A DNA stretch of 64,000 nucleotides from Rhizobium sp. ZPR4 (GTDB taxonomy: Bacteria > Pseudomonadota > Alphaproteobacteria > Rhizobiales > Rhizobiaceae): the NCBI RefSeq assembly GCF_040215725.1, contig NZ_CP157968.1, positions 1,488,001 to 1,552,000 of the forward strand, written 5' to 3'. This document shows, piece after piece, positions 1 to 8,239 of this stretch (position 1 is the first letter of the stretch; each line of letters begins with the position of its first letter). Position numbers and translations under genes: made by a program. The notes below the pieces were generated by a model. It was not told the DNA's origin and searched no databases. It saw nothing but the letters and a program-made list of their open reading frames with translations.

Positions 1-353
1 GTCGTGCCGAACGACAGGAAAGGCTTGCCGTCGGCATAGGCGAAATGGAACTTGTTGTGGACGTGCACGGGGCCATGGTTGCCTTCGGACGGCTTGGTTG
101 CGACGAAAGAGCCGGTCTTGCCATCCAGTTCCGATGTCTTTGAGCGCGTACGGAACGACCATTCCCCTTCATTGTCCGGCATGAAGCGAACGCGATAGAT
201 GCCGTCGCCATCGTAAAAGCCGGGCACGCGGACTTCGCGGCTGTTCTGGCTGAAAACGGCATCGAATGCCACATCGAGATAGGGATTGCCACCGGAAGGG
301 CCATTGAAGGCCGCTTCGAAAACTCCCCATTTTTCGACGGACGCGTTGGACAT
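1..353 (-). CDS. Apiosidase-like glycoside hydrolase, DUF5060/DUF4038 type (N-terminal part only)
   Basis: The gene starts at the ATG at 353, with GAGGAG about six bases upstream, and runs off the left edge, so only about 117 residues are visible. They begin MSNASVEKWGVFEAAF and look like the N-terminal Ig-like DUF5060 domain (GFYDGDGIYRVRF, then EGEWSFRT). The last visible residues, HNKFHFAYADGKPFLSFGTT, match the opening of a DUF4038 'apiosidase-like' catalytic barrel. No signal peptide is visible, so the enzyme is probably cytoplasmic. It lies just after a CUT1 sugar permease, and in an apiose catabolic cluster a role in releasing D-apiose from an imported glycoside is attractive. That substrate is inferred from context; the catalytic residues lie outside the window. 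Confidence 0.7.
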   Translation of the reverse strand, partial: MSNASVEKWGVFEAAFNGPSGGNPYLDVAFDAVFSQNSREVRVPGFYDGDGIYRVRFMPDNEGEWSFRTRSKTSELDGKTGSFVATKPSEGNHGPVHVHNKFHFAYADGKPFLSFGT

Positions 354-391
354 GATGTTCTCCTCGGAAGATGTATGGATGGTGCGACCGC

Positions 392-1279
392 TCAGCCCTT
401 GACCGCGCCGGAGGTGAGGCCGGAGACGAAGTAGCGCTGGAAGATCAGATAAACGATGGTGGCCGGCAGCACGGTCATGACGATTGCGGCGTTTAACTGC
501 CCGTAATCATTGGAAAACTGACCCTGGAAGGACATGAGGCCAAGCGGCAGCGTCCACATGTGCTGATCCTGCAGCAGCACGAGCGCCATCGCGAATTCAT
601 TCCACGTCGAGACGAAATCCAGGATCAGCAGCGCGGCGAGCACCGGCAGGCAGACGGGCAGGAATATCCGGCGGAAGATAGTGAAGTGGCTCGCGCCGTC
701 AATCAACGCGGCTTCCGACAGTTCCTTCGGGATGCCTTTGAAGAAGCCATGCAGGATGAAGACCTGATAGGGCACGCCGAAGGCGATATAGGGCAGGATC
801 ACGCCTGGATAGGTGTCGATGAGCCCGAGCGAATTGACCAGAGTGAACAGCGGCGCCAGCATGACCTGGAAGGGGATCATGGTGCCAAAGACGATGGCAA
901 GCAGCAGCAGCTTGCTGAACCGCATGCGGATCTTGGCAAGCGCATAGGCCGCCATTGCCGAGAGGATGAGCCCGAGCGGCACCTTGATCACGGTAATAAT
1001 GGCGCTGTTCAGGAAGGCGTTGGCGAAATTGCCGCGGCCCCAGGCGCTTGAATAGTTCTCGAAGGCCGGATCGAGCGGGGGCATGAAGGCGCCCGTCGAG
1101 GTCACATCGGCTTGCGTCTTCAGCGAGGTGAAGACGATGAAGACGAAAGGTGCGAGCCAGATCGCCGCGACGACGAGGAGCGCGATCCACAAGCCGATCA
1201 GGACAGGGTCGCGCTTGCGCTTTGCAGGCGTGATGGTCTCGAAGCCATCAGACATGGATGTTGCCGATGCTGCCGTCAT
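392..1279 (-). CDS. CUT1-family sugar ABC transporter permease (MalG/UgpE type)
   Basis: A 295-residue inner-membrane permease with about six membrane segments. The cytoplasmic EAA loop that docks the ATPase is clear: EAALIDGASHFTIFRRIFLP. The length, the N-terminal membrane segment after a charged start (AKRKRDP) and the ending are typical of the MalG half of carbohydrate importers. It overlaps the preceding permease by four bases (ATGA), so the two are translationally coupled, and it is followed by the apiosidase-like gene 38 bases on. No ATPase gene lies between them or elsewhere in this block, so the transporter must use one encoded to the left or elsewhere. Its substrate is unknown from sequence; an apiose-containing glycoside is inferred from the neighbours. 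Confidence 0.9.
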   Translation of the reverse strand: MTAASATSMSDGFETITPAKRKRDPVLIGLWIALLVVAAIWLAPFVFIVFTSLKTQADVTSTGAFMPPLDPAFENYSSAWGRGNFANAFLNSAIITVIKVPLGLILSAMAAYALAKIRMRFSKLLLLAIVFGTMIPFQVMLAPLFTLVNSLGLIDTYPGVILPYIAFGVPYQVFILHGFFKGIPKELSEAALIDGASHFTIFRRIFLPVCLPVLAALLILDFVSTWNEFAMALVLLQDQHMWTLPLGLMSFQGQFSNDYGQLNAAIVMTVLPATIVYLIFQRYFVSGLTSGAVKG

Positions 1280-2175
1280 TGCTCGGCCTCCTCATGCTTC
1301 TGCGTCCAGCGCAGGTAGGGAATGACGACGACGATGGTGATGAGCAGCAGGACGACCGAGATCGCAGCGCCGCGGCCGAAATCGAAGATCTGCATGGCCT
1401 GCGTGAAGGCCCAGAGCGCCAGCATCTGCGTGGATTGCGCCGGCCCGCCGCCTGTCAGGCCGTAGACGATATCGAAGGCCTTGAGCGACGAGATGACCGA
1501 GAGGACCAGCACGATGGTCAGTGTCGTGCGCAGCGCCGGCAAAGTGACGTAGCGGAAGATGTTCCAGCGTCCGGCGCCGTCGATGCGGGCTGCTTCCACC
1601 AGCGTCTGCGAGACATTCTGCAGGCCCGCGAGAAACAGGACCATGGAAAAGCCGACGGATTGCCAGAGATAGGCAACGAAGACGGAATAAAGCGCGATAT
1701 CCTTGTCGCCGAGCCAGTCCTGAATCCAGCCCTGCAGACCCATCGAGGTCAGGATTTCGGTGAAGAGACCGAAGAAGGGATCGTACATCCACTTCCACAT
1801 CGTCGCGACCGCGATCGGGGCGATGATAACAGGCAGATAGAAGATGGCACGGAAGGTATTGCGGGCAAAGAGCTTCTGATTGAGGCTCAATGCCAGCAAC
1901 AGGCCGACCATGGGCGGAAAGATCACGCACATGATCGTCCAGATCACGGTGTTGCGGAAAGCAACCCAGAAGACCGGGTCCTGCGTGAAGATATATTGAT
2001 AGTTTGCCAGTCCGACGAACGGGCGCTGCGGATCGAGGCCGTTCCATTTCTGGAAGCTCAGCACCACCACGTTCAGCATCGGATAAAGCGCGAAAATCGC
2101 GTAGATCAGCATGGCCGGCGCAAGCAGGATCGCTGCCTGTACGCGGGGATCATGTGTTCGATTGCGGAATGACAT
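1276..2175 (-). CDS. CUT1-family sugar ABC transporter permease (MalF/UgpA type)
   Basis: A 299-residue permease, partner of the MalG-type gene just downstream. The chosen start is the ATG at 2175 (MSFRNRTHDPRVQ), with GGGAG nine bases upstream; an in-frame start exists at 2211 but lacks a better ribosome site. The N-terminus has the family's short cytoplasmic tail and a first membrane segment (AAILLAPAMLIYAIFALYP). The EAA loop reads EAARIDGAGRWNIFRYVTLP. It follows the binding-protein gene after about 96 bases and overlaps the next permease by four. Together the three genes form the membrane and binding parts of one importer that lacks an encoded ATPase in this window. Confidence 0.9.
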   Translation of the reverse strand: MSFRNRTHDPRVQAAILLAPAMLIYAIFALYPMLNVVVLSFQKWNGLDPQRPFVGLANYQYIFTQDPVFWVAFRNTVIWTIMCVIFPPMVGLLLALSLNQKLFARNTFRAIFYLPVIIAPIAVATMWKWMYDPFFGLFTEILTSMGLQGWIQDWLGDKDIALYSVFVAYLWQSVGFSMVLFLAGLQNVSQTLVEAARIDGAGRWNIFRYVTLPALRTTLTIVLVLSVISSLKAFDIVYGLTGGGPAQSTQMLALWAFTQAMQIFDFGRGAAISVVLLLITIVVVIPYLRWTQKHEEAEQ

Positions 2176-2271
2176 TCTGATTGCTCCCGGCGGCAGCTGA
2201 CGCGTGGGCATAAGGGTGAGGGAGGCCGTCCGCCGCGATTGACAATCGGAGCGGCGACCTCCCTCGATCGA

Positions 2272-3525
2272 TCAGGTGCGACCGGCGATGAAGGTCTGCA
2301 GCTGCTTGGCAGCATCTGCCGGCTGGATGTTGCCGGAGGCGACATCGTTGATTACGCGGAAGTATTCGGTTGTGACGTCAAGCGGAAATGCCTGGTCGCC
2401 ATTCATGTAGACCTTGCTATAGGTCTTGAAGATCTCAAGCCATTTCGCCTCGAGCGGCTTCTGGTCGGTGTACTGAACATTCTTGTTGACCGAGATCGAG
2501 CTGATCTGCCCGACGAGATCCTGCTGCACCTTGGTCGACAGGAAATAGTCGAGGAATTTTGCGGCGAGATCGGGATTCTTGCTCTTGGTGCTGACGTAAT
2601 TGTACTCGGCGAAACCGTAGAGGCGGTTCGTGTTCGTCGGGAACGGCACGACGCCGTAATCGTCGAGGTTGACCTTGCTACCGCTCAGCTGGCTGACCAG
2701 CCAGTCGCCTTCGAGCATCATCGCGGCGCGGCCGGCGACGAACAGCGTATAGGACTGCTGGTTGCTGATGCCCATGAAGGGCTTCAGCGTGTAGTCCTTC
2801 GTCCACTTGGCAAATTCTGTGAAGGCATCGGTGGCGCAGGGCTCCTTCGTCCAGTCGGCCTTCATCGCCATCAGCGCGTCATGCTTGTCGGCGCCACATT
2901 TGGTTTCGAGCAGCACGTCCATCAGGCGCATGACGTGCCAGTTGACCGAGCCGCCAAAGGTGAAGGCGGGAATTCCGGCTGCCTTGAGTTTGTCGGCTGC
3001 CGTCAGCAGCTCCTCGTAGGTCTTCGGCTCACCGGTGATGCCGGCCTTCTGGAAGAGCTTCTTGTTGTAGTAGATCGCTTCGCCCTTGAAGGTGAAGGGA
3101 ACACCGTGCTTGCCGCCCGGATAGAGATCGGCAAAAGCGGCAGCAGAGGGAAGCAGTTCGTCGTTCCACTTATACTGGGTATAGTATTTGTCGAGGGGCA
3201 GCGACAAGCCTGCCTTCACATATTCGCCGCCGAGGCCAAGGCCGGCCCAGCTGAAATAGATATCCGGTCCCTTGCTGGAGCCTGCCGCCACGCGAAGGGC
3301 GGTCTTGTGTTCGTCAACGCCGCGCTGGACGATTTCGACATGGGTGCCGGGATTAGCGGCCTCGAAGTCTTTCGCCACCTTCTTCAGCGCGCCGTTTGCT
3401 GCGCCATTGTCGAAGTTCAGCGTCCACAGCGTCAGGTCTTCTGCGGCGACGCTGGTCGCCGAAAAAGCAGCCGCCGCCATTGCAGCAGCGCCGAACCAAC
3501 GCGCATATTTGAAGTTGCCAGCCAT
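2272..3525 (-). CDS. CUT1 extracellular sugar-binding protein
   Basis: A periplasmic solute-binding protein (family 1, maltose/multiple-sugar type) of about 417 residues. The start is the ATG at 3525 (MAGNFKYARWFG), directly behind AGGAGGACGGGAG; an upstream in-frame start at 3567 would add 14 residues ahead of a normal signal peptide. The signal peptide ends near ATSVAA, then EDLTLWTLNF begins the mature protein. The motif GVPFTFKGEAIYYNKKLF is typical of the family, in which the ligand sits in the interdomain cleft. It is the first gene of a block led by an operator-like site at 3588-3606 and followed by its two permeases. Large binding proteins of this class usually take oligosaccharides or glycosides rather than free pentoses. 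Confidence 0.88.
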   Translation of the reverse strand: MAGNFKYARWFGAAAMAAAAFSATSVAAEDLTLWTLNFDNGAANGALKKVAKDFEAANPGTHVEIVQRGVDEHKTALRVAAGSSKGPDIYFSWAGLGLGGEYVKAGLSLPLDKYYTQYKWNDELLPSAAAFADLYPGGKHGVPFTFKGEAIYYNKKLFQKAGITGEPKTYEELLTAADKLKAAGIPAFTFGGSVNWHVMRLMDVLLETKCGADKHDALMAMKADWTKEPCATDAFTEFAKWTKDYTLKPFMGISNQQSYTLFVAGRAAMMLEGDWLVSQLSGSKVNLDDYGVVPFPTNTNRLYGFAEYNYVSTKSKNPDLAAKFLDYFLSTKVQQDLVGQISSISVNKNVQYTDQKPLEAKWLEIFKTYSKVYMNGDQAFPLDVTTEYFRVINDVASGNIQPADAAKQLQTFIAGRT

Positions 3526-3560
3526 CTCCCGTCCTCCTCTGAGCAAAGCTGAGGGCGGTT

Positions 3561-3578
3561 TTGACAAATCGTTGTCAA
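3561..3578. promoter_or_regulatory. Inverted repeat ahead of the CUT1 binding-protein gene
   Basis: TTGACAA-ATCG-TTGTCAA is a perfect 7-bp inverted repeat 36 bases upstream of the binding-protein ATG at 3525. A further TTGACA on the minus strand lies just upstream of it (in the 3578-3587 area), so the repeat may be a second operator or overlap the -35 region. No protein can be assigned to it. Confidence 0.45.
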
Positions 3579-3587
3579 CATGTCAAC

Positions 3588-3606
3588 TGGTATGATGAGC
3601 TTATCA
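3588..3606 (-). promoter_or_regulatory. Predicted GntR operator, copy 1
   Basis: TGGTATGATGAGCTTATCA (plus-strand reading) is a degenerate copy of the motif found at 13573 and 16280. The left half TGGTATxATGAG is well kept and the right half is weaker. It sits 62 bases upstream of the CUT1 binding-protein start, between that gene and dhaL. On the minus strand its CATACCA end could overlap a -10 element, which would fit repression by the divergent GntR protein of this cluster. Confidence 0.55.
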
Positions 3607-3612
3607 GCAGTA

Positions 3613-4251
3613 TCACATGAAGTGATCGTGAAAGCAGGCCATGATGATGACGGCCGACGCCGCGCCGGGGTCCATGTGTCCCAAGGCTCGATCGCCGAGG
3701 CGCGATGACCGGCCTTTTGCTGCAATCATATCTTTCGTTGCTTCTGCTCCTGCCTCGCCGGCCTTAAGACTAGCGGCTAGACATTCAGCAAGCGACAAGC
3801 CTTGATCTCGGGCGGTACGGCAGGCTGCAGCGGCGGGCGCCCAGGCATCGACCATGGTCTTTTCGCCGACCTCTGCCTTGCCTCGATCCTGAATGCCTTT
3901 GGCAAAGGCCGAAAATACCTCGACCACATCGTCCTCGCTCAACGAAACCTTCCCCTTGGCGACGGCGCCCGCGCGCATAAGCGCCGTCGCATAAAGCGGT
4001 CCGGATGAGGCGCCTACGGCATTGAGGAAGGATTTCGCGGCCGTGTTGAAGACCAGTGTCGGGTCGCATGTCGACGAATCCAGCTCCGAAACCGCCTTGG
4101 CGACGGCGGCAAAGCCGAGTTCCATGGCGATGCCATGATCGGCATCGCCGATCACGCCATCCAGCTCGCAGAGACGATCCTTTTCGCGTGCCATAGCCTC
4201 AGCAATTCGCACGAAAAGCGACTTCAGCTCTTCCGTTCCGATCATGGTCAT
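3613..4251 (-). CDS. dhaL: DhaL-type kinase subunit (ADP/ATP-binding domain of a ketose kinase)
   Basis: A 212-residue protein of the DhaL family, which carries the nucleotide in two-subunit dihydroxyacetone-type kinases. The start is the ATG at 4251, overlapping the dhaK stop by four bases. The Mg-nucleotide site DGVIGDADHG is present, with Asp31, Asp36 and Asp38; the later GASSGPLYATALMRAG segment is also typical. Whether ATP or a DhaM-type phosphocarrier re-phosphorylates the nucleotide cannot be told, and no dhaM is in the window. In this cluster the likely substrate is dihydroxyacetone or a tetrulose such as erythrulose formed during apiose breakdown; that is inference. Confidence 0.88.
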   Translation of the reverse strand: MTMIGTEELKSLFVRIAEAMAREKDRLCELDGVIGDADHGIAMELGFAAVAKAVSELDSSTCDPTLVFNTAAKSFLNAVGASSGPLYATALMRAGAVAKGKVSLSEDDVVEVFSAFAKGIQDRGKAEVGEKTMVDAWAPAAAACRTARDQGLSLAECLAASLKAGEAGAEATKDMIAAKGRSSRLGDRALGHMDPGAASAVIIMACFHDHFM

Positions 4252-5267
4252 GACAGCGCCTCGCCGGATCGGAACATGGCACAATCGCAGGGGTGGTCGA
4301 TCAGCTGCTGCAGCTCGTCGTTAAGATGCATGAGCGTGATCGATGCACCGGCCATTTCCAACGACGTGCAGTAATTGCCGACCAGCGACAGGTGAATGAC
4401 GAGGCCGGCATCGTCGAGCATGGTCTTGAGCTTGCGCATCATGATGTAGAGTTCCATGAGCGGCGTCGAGCCCAGCGAATTGACGAGCACGGCAACCCGG
4501 TCGCCGCGCGCCGGCTTCATTTCGTCGAGGATCTTGCCGACGAGTTCGTTCGTCACTTCGTCAGCCGACCGCATCGGCCCGCGCGCGACGCCGGGCTCGC
4601 CATGGATGCCCATGCCGATTTCCATCTCGTCGGTGCCGATCTCGAAATTCGGCTTGCGGGTCTGCGGCAGCGAGCAGGGCGAGAGCGCGACGCCCATCGT
4701 ATAGGTGCGTTCATTGGCGAAGCGCGCCACCCGTTCGACATCGTCGAAACCGTACATGAGATCGCAGGCGGCACCTGCGGCCTTGAAGATGAAGACATTG
4801 CCGGCAACCCCGCGACGGCGCTCCTTCTGATCGACCGGCGCAGAAGCGATGTCATCCGTCGTCAGCACGGTACGCACCTCGATCTCGTCCATGGCGAGCA
4901 TTTCCGCCGCCATGTCGAAATTCATGACGTCGCCGGCATAGTTGCCGTACATGAACAGCACGCCGGCGCCGCCATCGACGGCCTTGGCGCATTCGATGAT
5001 CGGGTCGGGTGGCGGCGAGGCGAAGACATTGCCGATAGCGGCAGCATCGGCCAGCCCCTTGCCGACAAAGCCGAGAAATGTCGGCTCATGCCCGGACCCA
5101 CCGCCGATGACCAGGCCGACCTTGCCGGTCCGTGGACCATCGTTTGCGACGATCGAACGCGGCGATCCTTCGACAGCGCGCAGGTGGCGCGGATGAGCCG
5201 CCAAAATGCCGGCCAGCATCTCATCGACGGCGGCGGCACCTTCGTTGATCAATTTTTTCGTCTTCAC
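4248..5267 (-). CDS. dhaK: DhaK-type ketose kinase substrate-binding subunit (dihydroxyacetone or erythrulose kinase)
   Basis: A 339-residue DhaK-family protein. Visible motifs are GLVIGGGSGHEPTFLGFVGKG near residue 50 and GIHGEPG, where His222 is the residue that binds the ketone covalently as a hemiaminal. The length fits a stand-alone DhaK subunit. It is coupled to dhaL by an ATGA overlap and begins 59 bases after the ApnL gene, so it is probably co-transcribed with the apiose enzymes. DhaK relatives include kinases for L- and D-erythrulose as well as dihydroxyacetone. Since decarboxylation of 3-oxo-isoapionate gives erythrulose in one known branch, an erythrulose kinase role is reasonable but unproven. 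Confidence 0.88.
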   Translation of the reverse strand: MKTKKLINEGAAAVDEMLAGILAAHPRHLRAVEGSPRSIVANDGPRTGKVGLVIGGGSGHEPTFLGFVGKGLADAAAIGNVFASPPPDPIIECAKAVDGGAGVLFMYGNYAGDVMNFDMAAEMLAMDEIEVRTVLTTDDIASAPVDQKERRRGVAGNVFIFKAAGAACDLMYGFDDVERVARFANERTYTMGVALSPCSLPQTRKPNFEIGTDEMEIGMGIHGEPGVARGPMRSADEVTNELVGKILDEMKPARGDRVAVLVNSLGSTPLMELYIMMRKLKTMLDDAGLVIHLSLVGNYCTSLEMAGASITLMHLNDELQQLIDHPCDCAMFRSGEALS

Positions 5268-5326
5268 GCCGATACTCCCAAATCATTGCGATTGTTGGGA
5301 CTAACTTGCGCGTCTGCGAATGAAGG

Positions 5327-7207
5327 TCAATCCATCAAAGCCGCGGAAGCAGTGCTATAGGCATCAAGCGTGAGCCTCGTATTTCCGGGCTGCTCCAGCA
5401 GGCGGAACCTTCCCAGCTGGATCTGTTGCGAGGCGGGTGTGATGTTGACCAAATGGAGCTGTCGAGCCGTTCCAGGCTGCGCCGTGATAAAGGCGAGCAC
5501 GGCGGTCTGATCGGACGACAGACACTCCTGCCACGGGCTGCCAGCGAGGCGAGACAAGGTGGAGACGACATTAAAAAGCGGTCGTGTGGTTCCCGTGGCC
5601 GATGGCTCCTCTTCTCCGGCGATCAGGCCGAAAGGCCCGGTCAGCGCCGAAAGCGTCAGACACTCCAATCCGGCATCGAGGATGCGGGCGGCATAGCCGA
5701 GCGCAAAGGCCTCGCCGAAGCGGGCATTGTGCCGCGGATCGGTGTTGGCCATGGCGATGCGTGCGCTATGGGGATTGTCCATGGTCCGGCTGCCATAGGG
5801 GTTCTGTCGCATCGGTATGGTCGAGGGGCCGATACGATAAGGCTTGTCACCGTAGATGGCGCGCACCGAGCGCGTGATGAAGGGCAGTGCTTCCAGCGTC
5901 TGCATGACGCTGAGATCGTCCGCCGCATGTACGATCGGATTGGTGCAATGGGTGATGAAGCCGAGCGTTTCGGCTGGCACCCGTTTGCGATTGAGTTCAG
6001 TAAAATAGCTGAGCATCCCGCCGCCAAGACGGATGCCGGGGAAGGCGGCGTGAGCTGCGGCATAAACCTCTTCGAGAGGCGGGCATTCGGGCCATTTACT
6101 GCCTGGCGGCGTCGATTGTCGATCGACGGAAGGCGATATGACGATGGCGTCGGGCTTGAAACCGGCATCTCGCATCAGGGTCGCGATCTGCTGCGCTTCG
6201 GCAAGCGGAGCAAGGCGGCAGGGCAATGCGATTTCCAGAGTCGATCGCCCGGCATGAAGTGCTGCGATGGGCGCAAAGGATTTGAAGGCATCAGCCCCGT
6301 GACCGGCATCAGGGTCGAAGTGGAAGAGCAATTCCTGCGGCGCGATTTCGCGCAGTCGACTGCAAGCAGCGAGCGTTGCTTCGGCTTCTTCGGGCGTAAT
6401 GACGAGCCCGATCGCAGGCATGGTGCCGGAAGCTTCTCCCAGGTTCAACTTAATCGGGCGCCGATCCGCGACCATTGCCGGCACGGCTGCGGCACGCCGC
6501 ATATCGCCTATTGAAAGAACGATCCGCTGGGGCATGGGCTCCCCGGCGGGAATACGATAGGGCCAGGGCAGGGCAAGCGGGCGAACATAGGTCTTATAGG
6601 AGGCATCCGACCAGTTGCGCTGGTCTTCCATTTCGAACGTGTCGCCTTCCATCCGGCACTCGGCCGTGACGTTCGACGTTACGCTATGCGTAATCGCCCG
6701 CATGTCCTTGAAGGGCTGCCATGGTTCGATCAAGTCGGGAAAATGCGTGCTCTCGTAGCTGCCATCGACATGCTCGACGGATACCGGCATGCCGGCAACA
6801 CCGACGATCGGATGCAGGATGCAGAAGCCGCAGCGGTTGGTTTCGAAGCCGGCAGCCGAAAGCGCTTCAGCTTCGAAAGTCAGTGTTTCGCCCGCTTTCG
6901 CACTGATCTGTACATCGATTGCAAGTTCCGTATTTTCAGGACCTGAACAGCGTGCGAGGTAGCTGACGAAGAAGGCATTGTCGCGTTGATCGATCTGCAA
7001 ATCCTCGATGACGGGCGCATAGGTGCCCCAATCGCGATCGCGAACCAGATAGGAAACTGCCCGTAAGACTTCGGTGCCGTCATAGCAAATCGAACGCAGA
7101 TTGCCGTCCTTGAAGTCGGCGGTAAGCCTGCCAGCGGTCAACCGCACAGGCGGCATTTCTCTCTCATGTGTGCCATAGAGCTCGAATGGGTCGCTCTCGG
7201 TCGTCAT
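5327..7207 (-). CDS. apnL: D-apionate lactonase
   Basis: A 626-residue protein that I recognise as the D-apionate lactonase family of apiose pathways: it hydrolyses D-apionolactone, the product of apiose dehydrogenase, to D-apionate. The protein opens ESDPFELYGTHEREMPPVRLTAGRLTADF, has an N-terminal beta-rich half (TDWGTYAP-like segment at RDRDWGTYAP) and a C-terminal alpha/beta barrel-like half (HFDPDAGHGADAF, FITHCTNPIVHAADD). It has no signal peptide. It overlaps the apsD stop codon by four bases, so lactonase and dehydrogenase are made together, as expected for consecutive steps. I cannot name catalytic residues with certainty. Assignment rests on family recognition plus the company of ApsD, ApnO, OiaK and a RuBisCO-like protein. 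Confidence 0.85.
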   Translation of the reverse strand: MTTESDPFELYGTHEREMPPVRLTAGRLTADFKDGNLRSICYDGTEVLRAVSYLVRDRDWGTYAPVIEDLQIDQRDNAFFVSYLARCSGPENTELAIDVQISAKAGETLTFEAEALSAAGFETNRCGFCILHPIVGVAGMPVSVEHVDGSYESTHFPDLIEPWQPFKDMRAITHSVTSNVTAECRMEGDTFEMEDQRNWSDASYKTYVRPLALPWPYRIPAGEPMPQRIVLSIGDMRRAAAVPAMVADRRPIKLNLGEASGTMPAIGLVITPEEAEATLAACSRLREIAPQELLFHFDPDAGHGADAFKSFAPIAALHAGRSTLEIALPCRLAPLAEAQQIATLMRDAGFKPDAIVISPSVDRQSTPPGSKWPECPPLEEVYAAAHAAFPGIRLGGGMLSYFTELNRKRVPAETLGFITHCTNPIVHAADDLSVMQTLEALPFITRSVRAIYGDKPYRIGPSTIPMRQNPYGSRTMDNPHSARIAMANTDPRHNARFGEAFALGYAARILDAGLECLTLSALTGPFGLIAGEEEPSATGTTRPLFNVVSTLSRLAGSPWQECLSSDQTAVLAFITAQPGTARQLHLVNITPASQQIQLGRFRLLEQPGNTRLTLDAYSTASAALMD

Positions 7208-8238
7208 CGCAACATGGCTCCGATGTCAACCGGGCGCCAGCTTGCCGCACTCTCATAGGCCGCCTCGACAAGCGCCAGCGTCTTGAGATTGTCAGCGCCT
7301 GACGTGGAGGTTTCGCCGCCATTGGCAAGGCGGTCGGCCCAATGCTGCTGGATCGCCAGGACGCTCTCCTGAATATTGTGCCAGGGACGCGAGGCCCAGG
7401 ATAGAAGCCGAGGTGAAGCATCGGATACGGTCACGCCATCGGAACCGCTGACCTCAAGGCGATATCCCTGCGACAGCCGAATACTACCCTTCGTGCCGTC
7501 GAGTTCTATCAGAGTCTCGGGGAAAGGCTCCGTCGCAAGCTTGGAGGCGTAGCTGACGTCGACAATCGACGTCGCGCCGCTCTCATGGTCGAGCAGGATG
7601 GTGGCGACATCCTCGCCCTTGATCTTCGGATTGACCCGCTTGGTGCGGGCCGTCAGCGAAGCGACATCACCGAGGATGAAGCGGGCGATGTCGAGCGTAT
7701 GAATGCCGAGATCCTCGATGATGAACCGTTCGCCTTCGGCCAGGTAAGGCTGGCCGGAAAACACATCGTAGCCGGAGCGGAAGGAGAAACGTCCCCAGAA
7801 GGGCTCACCGATCGCGCCCGACTGCAGAACAGTCTTGACGGCCTGAATGGGTGTCTGCCAGCGGAAGTTCTCATGCACCATCAGCGGCACGCCGGCCGTA
7901 GCACAGGCTGCAACCATTGCCTTGGCGTCGCTCAATGTTTTCGCGAACGGCTTCTGGCAGATCGCCGGGATCCTGTGGGATGCAGCCATCTCCACCAGGG
8001 CGCGATGGCTTGCGACCGTCGTTGCGATATCGACGAAGTCAAAGCCGCCGTCTGCAAACATCGCGGCGGCATCTGCATAGCGACGCTCAATGCCGAACTG
8101 ATCGCCGACGAGCTTCAGCCGCTCCGGATCGCGGTCGCAGATCGCAACGATACGAGCGCCTTCGACGTCCTGCCACGCGTGCATCTGATTGATTGCGAAG
8201 AAGCCGCAACCGATCAATGCGCCCTTGAGTTCTGCCAT
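7204..8238 (-). CDS. apsD: D-apiose dehydrogenase (Gfo/Idh/MocA family)
   Basis: A 344-residue NAD(P)-dependent oxidoreductase. The Rossmann start ALIGCGFFAINQMHAW has the GxGxxA-like pattern of the family, and the catalytic region carries CQKPFAKT (the usual EKP lysine, here after Gln) and EDLGIHTLDIARF, with the His that aids hydride transfer. In known apiose pathways this family oxidises D-apiose to D-apionolactone. It lies one base from the end of the ribose-type permease and overlaps apnL by four bases, so import, oxidation and lactone opening sit in one transcript. Sequence alone would allow another aldose; the cluster makes apiose by far the best reading. Confidence 0.85.
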   Translation of the reverse strand: MAELKGALIGCGFFAINQMHAWQDVEGARIVAICDRDPERLKLVGDQFGIERRYADAAAMFADGGFDFVDIATTVASHRALVEMAASHRIPAICQKPFAKTLSDAKAMVAACATAGVPLMVHENFRWQTPIQAVKTVLQSGAIGEPFWGRFSFRSGYDVFSGQPYLAEGERFIIEDLGIHTLDIARFILGDVASLTARTKRVNPKIKGEDVATILLDHESGATSIVDVSYASKLATEPFPETLIELDGTKGSIRLSQGYRLEVSGSDGVTVSDASPRLLSWASRPWHNIQESVLAIQQHWADRLANGGETSTSGADNLKTLALVEAAYESAASWRPVDIGAMLR

Positions 8239-8239
8239 T

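Noticed and set aside
2239..3552. A 437-codon open frame on the plus strand
   Set aside because: Exactly opposite the CUT1 binding-protein gene, which has a signal peptide and family motifs. The antisense protein has no recognisable features.
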